NCBI GenBank assembly: GCA_035301545.1
Contig: DATGUA010000025.1
Location: 1 to 64,000 of the forward strand
Direction: 5' to 3'
Length of the DNA stretch: 64,000 nucleotides
Source: DATGUA01 sp035301545
GTDB taxonomy: Bacteria > Bacillota > Clostridia > Tissierellales > Tissierellaceae
In this document: piece by piece, positions 53,703 to 61,505 of the stretch
How the letters are laid out: each line of letters starts with the position of its first letter
How positions within the stretch are numbered: the first letter of the stretch is position 1
Made by a program: the position numbers and the translations under genes
Notes under the pieces: model-generated
Told to the model about the DNA's origin: nothing
Seen by the model: the letters and a program-made list of their open reading frames with translations, nothing else
Databases searched by the model: none

Positions 53703-54650
53703 ATGGAAAAAAGAATTAAACCTTCGATACTTGAAGCTAATATAATATATCTTATATTAGCAATAGGCTTATTATTTATAGGAAGTTATGTACAATCAAG
53801 AGAGATATATTCTGGACTGTTAATTACAGAATATATATTAATTTTACTTCCTATACTTTTATATCTAAAACTTAGAAGATATTCCTTAAAAAAAGTATTA
53901 CGACTTAATAAAATTAGTTTTAGACAAATAATAATAGTAATAATTATAACTGTATTTACTTATCCTATAGCTGTTTTTGTACAGACTATATTTATAAATA
54001 TAATAACTTCTTTTAAGGATGTAGTACCTACAGAAGTACCAATACCAGATAATGGACCACAATATCTGGTAAGTATATTTATCATAGCTATAAGTCCAGG
54101 TATATGTGAAGAGGTAATGTTTAGAGGTTTAATGTTAGATGCCTATGAAAGTATTGGACGTAAAAAATCTATAATGATTTCGGCTATATTATTTGCTATC
54201 TTTCATTTTACTTTTTTAAATTTACTAGGGCCTTTTATTTTAGGAATAGTATTTGGAATCATGGTATATCAAACTAATTCTATATATTCTTCTATAATAG
54301 GACATATAGTTAATAATAGTCTTGCCCTGACTATAGGATATTATATAAATAAGTATCAGTATCTAATAGATGATATGATAGATCAACAAATGGTATCATC
54401 TAATGGATCTAATAGTATGATGTCGTCTTTATTTATATTAGGAATCTTAGTATTATCTTTATTAATAGTTATTACTCTTTTAAAGAAATTATCTGAAGAT
54501 GATTTTTATGAGGATGAAAGGGAAGAATTATATATGAGGAGAGAATCATATATTAAAAAGAGACCAGTCTTAGATAAACTACAATATATTCCTATATTAA
54601 TAGTTACTGTATTATTTATTATAATTAATTTAGCACTTATTTTATTTTAA
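53703..54650 (+). CDS. CPBP-family intramembrane glutamic protease
   Basis: The 315-residue membrane protein has about eight hydrophobic segments and the CAAX/CPBP (Abi) catalytic motifs: CEEVMFRGL near residue 140, IFHFTFLNL near 165 and IGHIVNNSL near 200. Such proteases act on prenylated or other membrane substrates. Bacterial substrates are mostly unknown, and some take part in bacteriocin immunity. AGGAGG precedes ATG 53703. No bacteriocin genes were seen near it. Confidence 0.87.
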   Translation: MEKRIKPSILEANIIYLILAIGLLFIGSYVQSREIYSGLLITEYILILLPILLYLKLRRYSLKKVLRLNKISFRQIIIVIIITVFTYPIAVFVQTIFINIITSFKDVVPTEVPIPDNGPQYLVSIFIIAISPGICEEVMFRGLMLDAYESIGRKKSIMISAILFAIFHFTFLNLLGPFILGIVFGIMVYQTNSIYSSIIGHIVNNSLALTIGYYINKYQYLIDDMIDQQMVSSNGSNSMMSSLFILGILVLSLLIVITLLKKLSEDDFYEDEREELYMRRESYIKKRPVLDKLQYIPILIVTVLFIIINLALILF

Positions 54651-54704
54651 TCTAGGTATAAAATTTTCATTTTATTCCCATAATATAAACTGGAGGGGTG
54701 TAAA

Positions 54705-54920
54705 ATGAAAAGAAGGAAAAATAAGAGAAAAAAGAAAAAAGAATTAACAAAAGATGACATATTAAAAATGGAAATTGCTGAAGAGTTAGGATTAATGGAT
54801 AAAATAGATCAAGATGGCTGGGGTGGTCTTACAGCTAAAGAATCAGGTAAAATAGGTGGAATTATGACTTCGAGAAAAAGAAAAGAACAGGAGAAAGAGA
54901 AAAAGAAAGATGATGAATAA
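54705..54920 (+). CDS. SspF-like minor alpha/beta SASP family protein with basic ends
   Basis: The 71-residue protein has a central SASP-like core (LKMEIAEELGLMDKIDQDGW, followed by GGLTAKESGKIGGIMTSR). Lys/Arg-rich tails flank it (MKRRKNKRKKKKEL and RKEQEKEKKKDDE). This is close to SspF rather than the major SASPs. The basic N-terminus probably improves DNA binding. GGAGGGG precedes the ATG. The last base of the stop is shared with the ATG of the methyltransferase (TAATG). Confidence 0.82.
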   Translation: MKRRKNKRKKKKELTKDDILKMEIAEELGLMDKIDQDGWGGLTAKESGKIGGIMTSRKRKEQEKEKKKDDE

Positions 54921-55660
54921 TGAATATATATAATAGATTTGCCTACCTATATGATGAGCTGATGGATGATTTTGATTATGAATATTGGTTTAAATATATT
55001 GAGAATATATTTATAAAATATGATAAAAGTCCAAATAGTATCTTAGAAATGGCTTGTGGTACAGGTAGCTTATCCTATTATTTAGGACAAAAAGAGTACA
55101 AGCTTACTTGTTTTGATATATCGGAAGAAATGCTTTCCATAGCTTATAACAAATTAATAGATTTTCATAATGTAGAAATATTTCATCAAAATATGATAGA
55201 TTTTAATTTTAACAAAAAGTTTGATGCCATACTATCTATTTGTGATAGTATAAATTATGTGTATAATGAAAAAGATCTATTTAGTGTATTTAAAAATGTG
55301 TGGAACCATTTAGAGGAAGATGGAATATTTATATTTGATATTAGTTCATATTATAAATTAAAGAAAGTTATAGGAAATAATACATTTGTAGAAGATAGAG
55401 ATAATATATTTTATTCTTGGGAAAATTATTTTAATGAAAAAGATAAGATCTGTAATTTTTATCTTACTTTTTTTGTAAGGCAAAATGAAGAAGAATATAT
55501 TCGTTTTGATGAAAGTCATAAACAAAAAGCTTATAAAATAGATGAAATTGTAAAATTATTAAAAGAAGTAGGGTTTAAAAGAATTGATTATTATAAAGGG
55601 TTTAGCTTTAATAGACCTAGTTTTAATAGTGAAAGAATAAATTTTGTAGTAAAAAAATAA
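54920..55660 (+). CDS. class I SAM-dependent methyltransferase
   Basis: The 246-residue protein has the SAM-binding motif ILEMACGTGSLSYYL (residues about 40-54) and the acidic FDISEEML loop. It matches the Methyltransf_25/11 group found in Firmicutes. The substrate is unknown. It is translationally coupled to the SASP-like gene, so a sporulation-stage or housekeeping role are both open. The start ATG overlaps the stop of that gene. Confidence 0.8.
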   Translation: MNIYNRFAYLYDELMDDFDYEYWFKYIENIFIKYDKSPNSILEMACGTGSLSYYLGQKEYKLTCFDISEEMLSIAYNKLIDFHNVEIFHQNMIDFNFNKKFDAILSICDSINYVYNEKDLFSVFKNVWNHLEEDGIFIFDISSYYKLKKVIGNNTFVEDRDNIFYSWENYFNEKDKICNFYLTFFVRQNEEEYIRFDESHKQKAYKIDEIVKLLKEVGFKRIDYYKGFSFNRPSFNSERINFVVKK

Positions 55661-55765
55661 ATTAATTAAGGTTTTAAGTGAAAACTGTTGACAAAGTGTA
55701 ACTTAATGTGATAGCATTTTATAATAGATAGTTAATTTATAAGCAATATTGGAGGAATGTTTAAA

Positions 55766-56035
55766 ATGCAAAAAGGTACAGTAAAATGGTTTAACGCAAC
55801 AAAAGGATATGGATTTATTTCAACTGAAGAAGGCGAAGATGTATTCGTACACTTTTCAGCAATACAAGCTGAAGGATTCAAAACTTTAGATGAAGGTGAC
55901 GAAGTAGAATTTGAAATAGTTGAAGCAGAAAAAGGTCCACAAGCTGCAAATGTAACTAAAATAGAAGGTTCAGAAGAAACAGGAGAAACAGAAGAATTAG
56001 AGAACACAATGGATTTGGGAAATTTCGAAGAATAA
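55766..56035 (+). CDS. cold-shock protein with acidic C-terminal tail
   Basis: The 89-residue protein has a complete cold-shock domain with RNP1 KGYGFIS and RNP2 DVFVHFSAI, preceded by MQKGTVKWFNATK. Ordinary bacterial Csp proteins are near 66 residues. This one adds about 22 residues rich in Glu and Thr (ETGETEELENT...). ATG 55766 has GGAGG at a good distance, and ATG 55757 is too close to it. It binds single-stranded RNA/DNA as a chaperone. A GC-rich terminator follows. Confidence 0.92.
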   Translation: MQKGTVKWFNATKGYGFISTEEGEDVFVHFSAIQAEGFKTLDEGDEVEFEIVEAEKGPQAANVTKIEGSEETGETEELENTMDLGNFEE

Positions 56036-56060
56036 ATTTCTTTTGTATAATTAAAAATAA

Positions 56061-56082
56061 GGGCCCCGTAAGGGGCTTTTGT
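56061..56082 (+). terminator. terminator after the cold-shock gene
   Basis: A GCCCC/GGGGC stem with a GTAA loop is followed by TTTTG. It is notable for high G+C in an AT-rich region. Confidence 0.85.
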
Positions 56083-56102
56083 TGTTGGTAGGAGGAATTT
56101 TA

Positions 56103-56981
56103 ATGAAAGATTATTTAATAAGGGCTATAGATAAAAAAGGAATGATTAGAATATTTGCAGCTAATACTACAAATACAGTAGAGGCAGCTAGAAGAGCTCA
56201 TGACACATCTCCAACAGCTACGGCAGCATTAGGTCGATCATTAACTGCTGGTGTAATGATGGGGTCTATGATGAAAAATGATAATGATTCTTTAACATTA
56301 AAAATAGCAGGAGATGGACCTGCAGGAAAAATATTAGTAGTTTCAAAAAATGATGGAAAAGTAAAAGGATATATGGATAATCCAAAGGCAGATCTACCTA
56401 GTCGAGCTAATGGGAAATTAGATGTAGGTGGTATAGTAGGGAGAAATGGGACTATAACAACTACTATGGACTTAGGATTAAAAGATCCATATGTAGGTCA
56501 AGCTAATTTAGTAAGTGGAGAAATAGCAGAAGATTTAGCTAATCTATATGCAGTATCAGAACAACAACCATCAGTAGTAAGCCTTGGAGTATTAGTAGAC
56601 AAAGATATCTCAACAAAAGCTGCAGGAGGATATATTATTCAATTACTACCTGGAGTAAGTGAGGGAGATATTGATAAAATTGAAGAAAGTCTTAAAACTA
56701 TAGAACCTGCTTCAGTTATGATTGACAAAGGATTTTCTCCAGAAGATATAATAAAGAAGCTTTTAAAGAATTTTGAAATAAAGATCTTAGACAGAATAGA
56801 GTTAGAATATAAATGTGATTGTTCTAGAGAAGTAACTGAAAAAGTTATTAAAAGTTTAGGAAAGGAAGAAATTAAAACAATTATAGAAGAAGATGGAGGA
56901 GCAGAAATAGTTTGTCATTTTTGTAATACTAAGTATCAATTTGATGAAGAAAATTTATCTAAACTTCTTATTGACAATTAG
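56103..56981 (+). CDS. hslO: Hsp33 redox-regulated chaperone
   Basis: The 292-residue Hsp33 begins MKDYLIRAIDKKG and has GDGPAGKILV and GGYIIQLLPG. The C-terminal zinc switch is made by YKCDCSRE and VCHFCNTKY. Oxidation of the four cysteines releases zinc and activates the holdase. GGAGG before ATG 56103 sets the start. The promoter of the tRNA cluster overlaps its last codons. Together with the selenoprotein peroxiredoxin it adds to the oxidative-defence set of the window. Confidence 0.96.
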   Translation: MKDYLIRAIDKKGMIRIFAANTTNTVEAARRAHDTSPTATAALGRSLTAGVMMGSMMKNDNDSLTLKIAGDGPAGKILVVSKNDGKVKGYMDNPKADLPSRANGKLDVGGIVGRNGTITTTMDLGLKDPYVGQANLVSGEIAEDLANLYAVSEQQPSVVSLGVLVDKDISTKAAGGYIIQLLPGVSEGDIDKIEESLKTIEPASVMIDKGFSPEDIIKKLLKNFEIKILDRIELEYKCDCSREVTEKVIKSLGKEEIKTIIEEDGGAEIVCHFCNTKYQFDEENLSKLLIDN

Positions 56982-56999
56982 AAAATTATATTATATACT
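56971..56999 (+). promoter_or_regulatory. promoter for the structured leader and tRNA cluster
   Basis: TTGACA at 56971-56976, a 17-bp spacer and TATACT at 56994-56999 form a near-consensus promoter. The -35 box lies within the last codons of hslO. Transcription should start near 57006. Confidence 0.82.
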
Positions 57000-57004
57000 A
57001 GTCA

Positions 57005-57139
57005 TTGTGAGTTACTCAGGAAGTCTGATCAATATGCCAAATAGATCAGTTGGCATGAGTAGGGGATCAAAATTCTGGATTTTGATTTTGTGTATATTGT
57101 TTAGTCCCTATGATTAAATTTGATTATGGTGACTCACAA
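57005..57139 (+). ncRNA. unidentified structured RNA leader ahead of the tRNA cluster
   Basis: TTGTGAGTTAC at 57005-57015 pairs with GTGACTCACAA at 57129-57139 (10 pairs and one G-U). Inside are at least two hairpins: ATGCCAA with TTGGCAT (57033-57055) and TAGGG with CCTA enclosing ATCAAAAT/ATTTTGAT (57060-57111). It starts where the upstream promoter should initiate. It does not look like 6S RNA, SRP RNA or a T-box to me. It may be cleaved from the tRNAs or form a separate RNA. Confidence 0.5.
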
Positions 57140-57177
57140 CAATACTAGACCTTATATTAAGTTATGTTTAAAAATAT

Positions 57178-57253
57178 GCCCAAATAGCTCAGTCGGTAGA
57201 GCAATAGACTGAAAATCTATGTGTCGCTGGTTCGATTCCGGCTTTGGGCACCA
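57178..57253 (+). tRNA. tRNA-Phe (GAA)
   Basis: A 76-nt cloverleaf including encoded CCA: acceptor GCCCAAA/TTTGGGC, D-loop AGTCGGTAGA, anticodon loop CTGAAAA, T-loop TTCGATT. Confidence 0.97.
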
Positions 57254-57266
57254 TGAAAAGTTGTAA

Positions 57267-57341
57267 GCGGAAATGGCTCAGTGGTAGAGCATCGCCTTGC
57301 CAAGGCGAGGGTCGCGAGTTCGAATCTCGTTTTCCGCTCCA
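57267..57341 (+). tRNA. tRNA-Gly (GCC)
   Basis: A 75-nt cloverleaf including CCA: acceptor GCGGAAA/TTTCCGC, anticodon loop TTGCCAA, T-loop TTCGAAT. It follows tRNA-Phe by 13 nt. Confidence 0.97.
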
Positions 57342-57347
57342 GTACTT

Positions 57348-57421
57348 GGCGGCATAGCCAAGTGGTAAGGCAGAGGACTGCAAATCCTTTACCCCCGGTT
57401 CAAATCCGGGTGCCGCCTCCA
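57348..57421 (+). tRNA. tRNA-Cys (GCA)
   Basis: A 74-nt cloverleaf including CCA: acceptor GGCGGCA/TGCCGCC, anticodon loop CTGCAAA, T-loop TTCAAAT. It is the last of three co-transcribed tRNAs. Confidence 0.97.
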
Positions 57422-57424
57422 AAT

Positions 57425-57463
57425 GTACTACTGTTTGATTAATAAATCAACAGTAGTTTTTTT
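57425..57463 (+). terminator. terminator after the tRNA cluster
   Basis: ACTACTGTTTGATT is paired with AATCAACAGTAGT around AATA and followed by seven T. Confidence 0.95.
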
Positions 57464-57583
57464 ATGGATTTTTTTAATTTTTAAAGAAGAAGATGGAAGG
57501 ATAAAAAGGGAATATTTAATCTTAAACTTTTTACACTATATGATACATAATTAATATCTAATAAAAGTGTAAAGAGTGATGTA

Positions 57584-58015
57584 ATGAAAAAAATAATTCA
57601 AAGTTTATTTTTGTTTTTAATTGGTGGGATATCCTATCATTTTATTGAAATTTTGTGGAGAGGTTATTCTCATTTTTCTATGTTTGTATTAGGAGGAATA
57701 TGCTTTGTAACAATAGGATTAATGAGAGAATATTTTGTAGAGAATAATATAGGTATATTAACACAATTAATTGTAGCTTGTATAACAATTACTGCTTTAG
57801 AGTTAATTTTTGGATTAATATTAAATATAGTATTTAAATTAGATATATGGGATTATAGTGATTTAAGATTTAACTTTTTAGGACAAATATCTTTATTATA
57901 TAGTGTTTTTTGGATTTTTCTTTCATTACCAATTATAATTATAGATGGGTTTTTAAAATATTGGTTTTTTGGAAAAGAAAAACCTGATTATAGAATAATT
58001 AATAATTACAAATAA
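57584..58015 (+). CDS. putative ABC-transporter type IV permease-like membrane protein (CmpB family)
   Basis: The 143-residue protein has four membrane segments and the family pattern GYSHFSMFVLGGICF followed by ELIFGLILN and WDYSDLRFNFLGQISL. This matches the small CmpB/PF06541-type membrane proteins of Firmicutes. Despite the name, transport has not been shown. It precedes a 248-residue cytoplasmic protein by 19 bp. GTGATG start context is weak. Confidence 0.7.
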   Translation: MKKIIQSLFLFLIGGISYHFIEILWRGYSHFSMFVLGGICFVTIGLMREYFVENNIGILTQLIVACITITALELIFGLILNIVFKLDIWDYSDLRFNFLGQISLLYSVFWIFLSLPIIIIDGFLKYWFFGKEKPDYRIINNYK

Positions 58016-58034
58016 AAAGATTAGGAGAGAAAAA

Positions 58035-58781
58035 ATGAAAAAGAATCCTTTTATTCCTTTAAAATCAGCAGATCTAGCTATAATTCCAGGAGATACTGAT
58101 AAAAATATTATTAATAAATTAAATGAAATAGGAGTTAAAACTATAACCACAATTAAATGTAAAGATATAGATGAGTCTATATCCTATCATCCAGATATAG
58201 TAATCCATCCTATAAATTATAATACTTTAGTTATTGCACCTAATGTGTATGACTATTATAAAGAGGTACTAAAAGAAACAAATTTAAAATTAATAAGGGG
58301 AGAAAGATTTTTAGATGTAAAATATCCAGATGATATTGCATACAATGTAGGAAGAGTATATGGGAAAGCATTTCATAATTTTAAATACTCAGACGAAGTG
58401 TTAAAGTTTCATTTGAAAAAAGAAGGTGTAGAATTAATAAATGTAAAACAAGGCTATACTAAATGTTCCATGGCCGTAATAGATGAATACAGTATTATAA
58501 CCGAAGATAAACCTATATATAATAAATTAAAAGAATTAGAATATGATCCATTGCTAATAGATTCAAGTTATATTAATTTAAAAGGGCAAAAATATGGATT
58601 TATTGGTGGGGCTACAGGAAATTTATCAAAAAATACAATCCTTGTATCAGGTAGTCTAAGCCATCATCCAGAAAAAGAAAAAATTGAAAATTATATATTT
58701 AAAAGGAATAAAAAAATCATCTATTTATCAGATGAAAAAATCCTAGATTTAGGAACCATAATTACTCTTAATGGTAATTGA
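58035..58781 (+). CDS. DUF6873/GME-fold-like protein
   Basis: The 248-residue protein has segments such as VGRVYGKAFHNFKYSD, GYTKCSMAVIDEYSIIT and GFIGGATGNLSKNT that I associate with a DUF with a guanidine-modifying-enzyme-like fold. The catalytic Cys-His arrangement of amidinotransferases is not clear, so no enzyme activity is claimed. GGAGAG precedes the ATG. It lies between a small membrane protein and a YtxC-like sporulation gene. Confidence 0.55.
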   Translation: MKKNPFIPLKSADLAIIPGDTDKNIINKLNEIGVKTITTIKCKDIDESISYHPDIVIHPINYNTLVIAPNVYDYYKEVLKETNLKLIRGERFLDVKYPDDIAYNVGRVYGKAFHNFKYSDEVLKFHLKKEGVELINVKQGYTKCSMAVIDEYSIITEDKPIYNKLKELEYDPLLIDSSYINLKGQKYGFIGGATGNLSKNTILVSGSLSHHPEKEKIENYIFKRNKKIIYLSDEKILDLGTIITLNGN

Positions 58782-58845
58782 TGTTAAAATTTACGTAGTA
58801 TATGCTTTTTACAAGAGTATATACTAAGTTTGAAGGAGTGAAACT

Positions 58846-59700
58846 ATGGAGCCTATTAATATTGGTAGTGTAGTTCCAGCAGAAAAACTCCATGATGCAA
58901 TGGAGAAAATTTCATTAAATAAAAAGGTAAATATAAGTTATAAGGACTTTGATGATAGATATATATATTCTTTTATATTAAATAAAGGAAAAACTGAAGA
59001 TGAAATAGATTTATACAATACTTTATCTGAATTTGTGCAGGAAACAATTCTCAAATATTATTCTAAAGAATTTATTAGAAAAAAAGTATTAAAATTAAGT
59101 AAATTTAATAAGATGGAAAATGAAAGAATAATAGATAAAGTATATAAGATAATTATAAATGAAAAAGAATTAATAATAGAAAAAGATTATATGAAGAAAG
59201 AAATATTAGACTATATTATGGAAAATAATAGTATAATAATTGATGGATATTTAGTATTTAGATCTAAATATTTTAATCATATAATAGAAAGAGCTTTAGA
59301 TAAAGTAATAAAAGATATAGAACTAGAAATGGAATTCCATGAATTTATATACACATTAAAAGATTATGTAGATAATCAGGAAGCTCAAATTAATGGTGTG
59401 AATATAATAATGAATGGAGATGATTTTCAGATAAAAGACTTTGATAATATTCCTATAAATAATGATTTTATAGTATTTACATTAGAAGAATTATTTGATG
59501 GAGATATAAATCAAGGTGATATTTTACTGAATACACTATTAGCATTAATGCCATCAGAGATTAAGATTCATATAGAAACTGGTAAGGAAAATAAATTATT
59601 AAATATTTTAAAAGTAATATTTGAAGATAGACTAACTATATGTAATGGTTGTAATTTATGTTATATGGATATAATTAAAAATAAGATGGATAAGAGCTGA
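58846..59700 (+). CDS. YtxC-like putative sporulation protein
   Basis: The 284-residue protein resembles YtxC of Bacillus: an N-terminal predominantly helical part, a middle region with DYIMENNSIIIDGYLVFR, and a C-terminus with LLNTLLALMPSEIKIHIETG, then IFEDRLTICNGCNLC. The final CNGCNLC is the family feature. Its role in sporulation is unresolved. AAGGAG precedes the ATG. It is monocistronic, with a short terminator after it. Confidence 0.75.
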   Translation: MEPINIGSVVPAEKLHDAMEKISLNKKVNISYKDFDDRYIYSFILNKGKTEDEIDLYNTLSEFVQETILKYYSKEFIRKKVLKLSKFNKMENERIIDKVYKIIINEKELIIEKDYMKKEILDYIMENNSIIIDGYLVFRSKYFNHIIERALDKVIKDIELEMEFHEFIYTLKDYVDNQEAQINGVNIIMNGDDFQIKDFDNIPINNDFIVFTLEELFDGDINQGDILLNTLLALMPSEIKIHIETGKENKLLNILKVIFEDRLTICNGCNLCYMDIIKNKMDKS

Positions 59701-59720
59701 TATTATCAGCTCTTTTTCTT
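59694..59720 (+). terminator. terminator after the YtxC-like gene
   Basis: AGAGCTGATA is paired with TATCAGCTCT around T, followed by TTTTC. The stop codon lies in the hairpin. Confidence 0.88.
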
Positions 59721-59778
59721 TGACCAAATAAGAATTAAATGATATTATGATACAAAAGAGAAGAAGGAAGTGTAGCCG

Positions 59779-61089
59779 ATGAGTAATGATATAGTTAGGC
59801 CGTCAATTTTATCAGGATTTATGGAATTGTTGCCTGAGGACCAGATATTATTTAATAAGATGTTAGATACTATTAGAGAAAATTATGAAAAATTTGGTTT
59901 CCTGCCAATTGATACTCCTGTTATAGAAAAGTCAGAAGTCTTATTAGCTAAAGGTGGGGGAGAGACAGAAAAGCAAGTATATAGATTTAAAAGAGGTAGT
60001 ACAGATATGTCTCTTAGATTTGATTTAACAGTTCCACTAGCTAGATATGTAAGCCAACATTATCCTGATTTGTCTTTTCCCTTTAGAAGATATCATATAG
60101 GGAAAGTATATAGGGGGGAAAGAAGTCAAAGAGGTAGATTTAGAGAGTTTTACCAATGTGATATAGATATTATTGGAAATACTAATTTAGGTATTATAAA
60201 TGATGCTGAAATACCAGCTATTATATACTCAACATTTAAAGATTTAGGATTTGATTCTTTTACTATATTAATAAATAATAGAAGACTATTAAAAGGTTTT
60301 TTTCAATCTTTAGATATAGAAGATTCTACTTATGTACTTAGAACTATTGATAAGCTAGATAAAATAGGTATAGAAAAAGTTAAAGAAGAGTTAAAAAGTC
60401 AAGAATTAAATGAAGATGTTATTAATAAAATTATTGAATTTATAAATATTAAAGGTAATAATGATAAAATAATAGAAGAATTAAAAGAATTAAATATAGA
60501 AAACGAAATATTTAACGAAGGTTTAGAAGAATTAGAAACTGTATCTAACTATATAAAAGCTTTTGGTGTATCTGAAGATAATTATAAGATAGATTTGACT
60601 ATAGCTAGAGGACTTGATTATTATACTGGTACAGTATATGAAACCTTTCTAAATGATCATCCTGATATAGGTAGTGTATGTTCTGGTGGTAGATATGATG
60701 ATTTAGCTTCTCATTATACTAAACAAAAGCTGCCAGGAGTTGGTATATCTATAGGTCTAACTAGATTGTTTTATCAACTAAGAGAAGCAAATATAATTGA
60801 AACAAGAGATAATTCATTAACTAAAGCATTAGTTATTCCTATGAAAGGCCAAATGGAAAAAGGAGTAGAACTAGTCAATAAATTAAGAGAAGAAGATATA
60901 TATTCTCAAGTACATGTAGAATCAGGAAGAATGGGTAAGAAATTTGGATATGCAGATAAATTAAATATTCCATATGTAATAATAATAGGTGAAGAAGAAG
61001 TAGAAAATAATACTTATTCTTTAAGAGATATGAAAACAGGCGAACAAGAAAATATTTCTCTAGATAAATTAATTAATTGTTTGAAATAA
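59779..61089 (+). CDS. hisS: histidine--tRNA ligase
   Basis: The 436-residue class II synthetase has motif 2 (RYHIGKVYRGERSQRGRFRE), the HisRS signature LTIARGLDYYTGTVYE and motif 3 GVGISIGLTRL. A C-terminal anticodon-binding domain begins at about 340. It belongs to the HisRS subtype with a shorter, FYQCDIDIIG-containing motif 2 region. HisZ can be excluded because the anticodon domain and RGLDYYTG are intact. AAGGAAG precedes the ATG. Confidence 0.93.
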   Translation: MSNDIVRPSILSGFMELLPEDQILFNKMLDTIRENYEKFGFLPIDTPVIEKSEVLLAKGGGETEKQVYRFKRGSTDMSLRFDLTVPLARYVSQHYPDLSFPFRRYHIGKVYRGERSQRGRFREFYQCDIDIIGNTNLGIINDAEIPAIIYSTFKDLGFDSFTILINNRRLLKGFFQSLDIEDSTYVLRTIDKLDKIGIEKVKEELKSQELNEDVINKIIEFINIKGNNDKIIEELKELNIENEIFNEGLEELETVSNYIKAFGVSEDNYKIDLTIARGLDYYTGTVYETFLNDHPDIGSVCSGGRYDDLASHYTKQKLPGVGISIGLTRLFYQLREANIIETRDNSLTKALVIPMKGQMEKGVELVNKLREEDIYSQVHVESGRMGKKFGYADKLNIPYVIIIGEEEVENNTYSLRDMKTGEQENISLDKLINCLK

Positions 61090-61116
61090 TTGGATAAAGG
61101 TATAAATAACTATATA

Positions 61117-61145
61117 TTGACAAATACTTAAATAATATATACAAT
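61117..61145 (+). promoter_or_regulatory. promoter of the thrS T-box leader
   Basis: TTGACA at 61117-61122, a 17-bp spacer and TACAAT at 61140-61145. Confidence 0.9.
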
Positions 61146-61159
61146 ATATATAATTTAAT

Positions 61160-61396
61160 AGAAGCAAGGAAGGGAAGAGTAAATTATTATATCCTTAAGA
61201 GAGATAGGAAATCATAGGCTGGAAATTTCCTAATGTGATAAATAATCGAAGACTACCCCTGAGCTATATCTGATAAAGGATATCGCTATAACAGCGTTAA
61301 CATTATAATGAAGAAGTAATTAGGGTGGAACCACGGATATAACCTTTCGTCCCTACAATAGTATTATTGTAGGGATGGAAGGTTATTTTTATAAGC
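61160..61396 (+). promoter_or_regulatory. T-box riboswitch upstream of thrS
   Basis: The T-box sequence AGGGTGGAACCACG is at 61322-61335. It is followed by a terminator made of TAACCTTTCGTCCCTACAAT with ATTGTAGGGATGGAAGGTTA and a T-run at 61384-61390. The triplet ACC in GACTACCCCTGAGC (about 61250) could be the Thr specifier. The remaining 100 bp to the thrS start show nothing clear except an RBS. Together they fill the 416-bp gap after hisS. Confidence 0.92.
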
Positions 61397-61505
61397 TAAT
61401 TTAGTGAAGCTATGCCAGCCTAGCCAACAAATAGATTCGTGCTGTGAGACTGGGAATAATTTAAATCAAGAAATATTTCAATAATAAATGAATAGGAGGA
61501 TTATA

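Noticed and set aside
57189..57422. 77-codon minus-strand ORF across the tRNA cluster (starting MEAAPGFEPG)
   Set aside because: This is the well-known false ORF produced by the antisense of tRNA genes.
59779..61089. HisZ (ATP phosphoribosyltransferase regulatory subunit) instead of HisRS
   Set aside because: The RGLDYYTG signature, motif 2 arginines and the C-terminal anticodon-binding domain are present, and no histidine biosynthesis genes are near.
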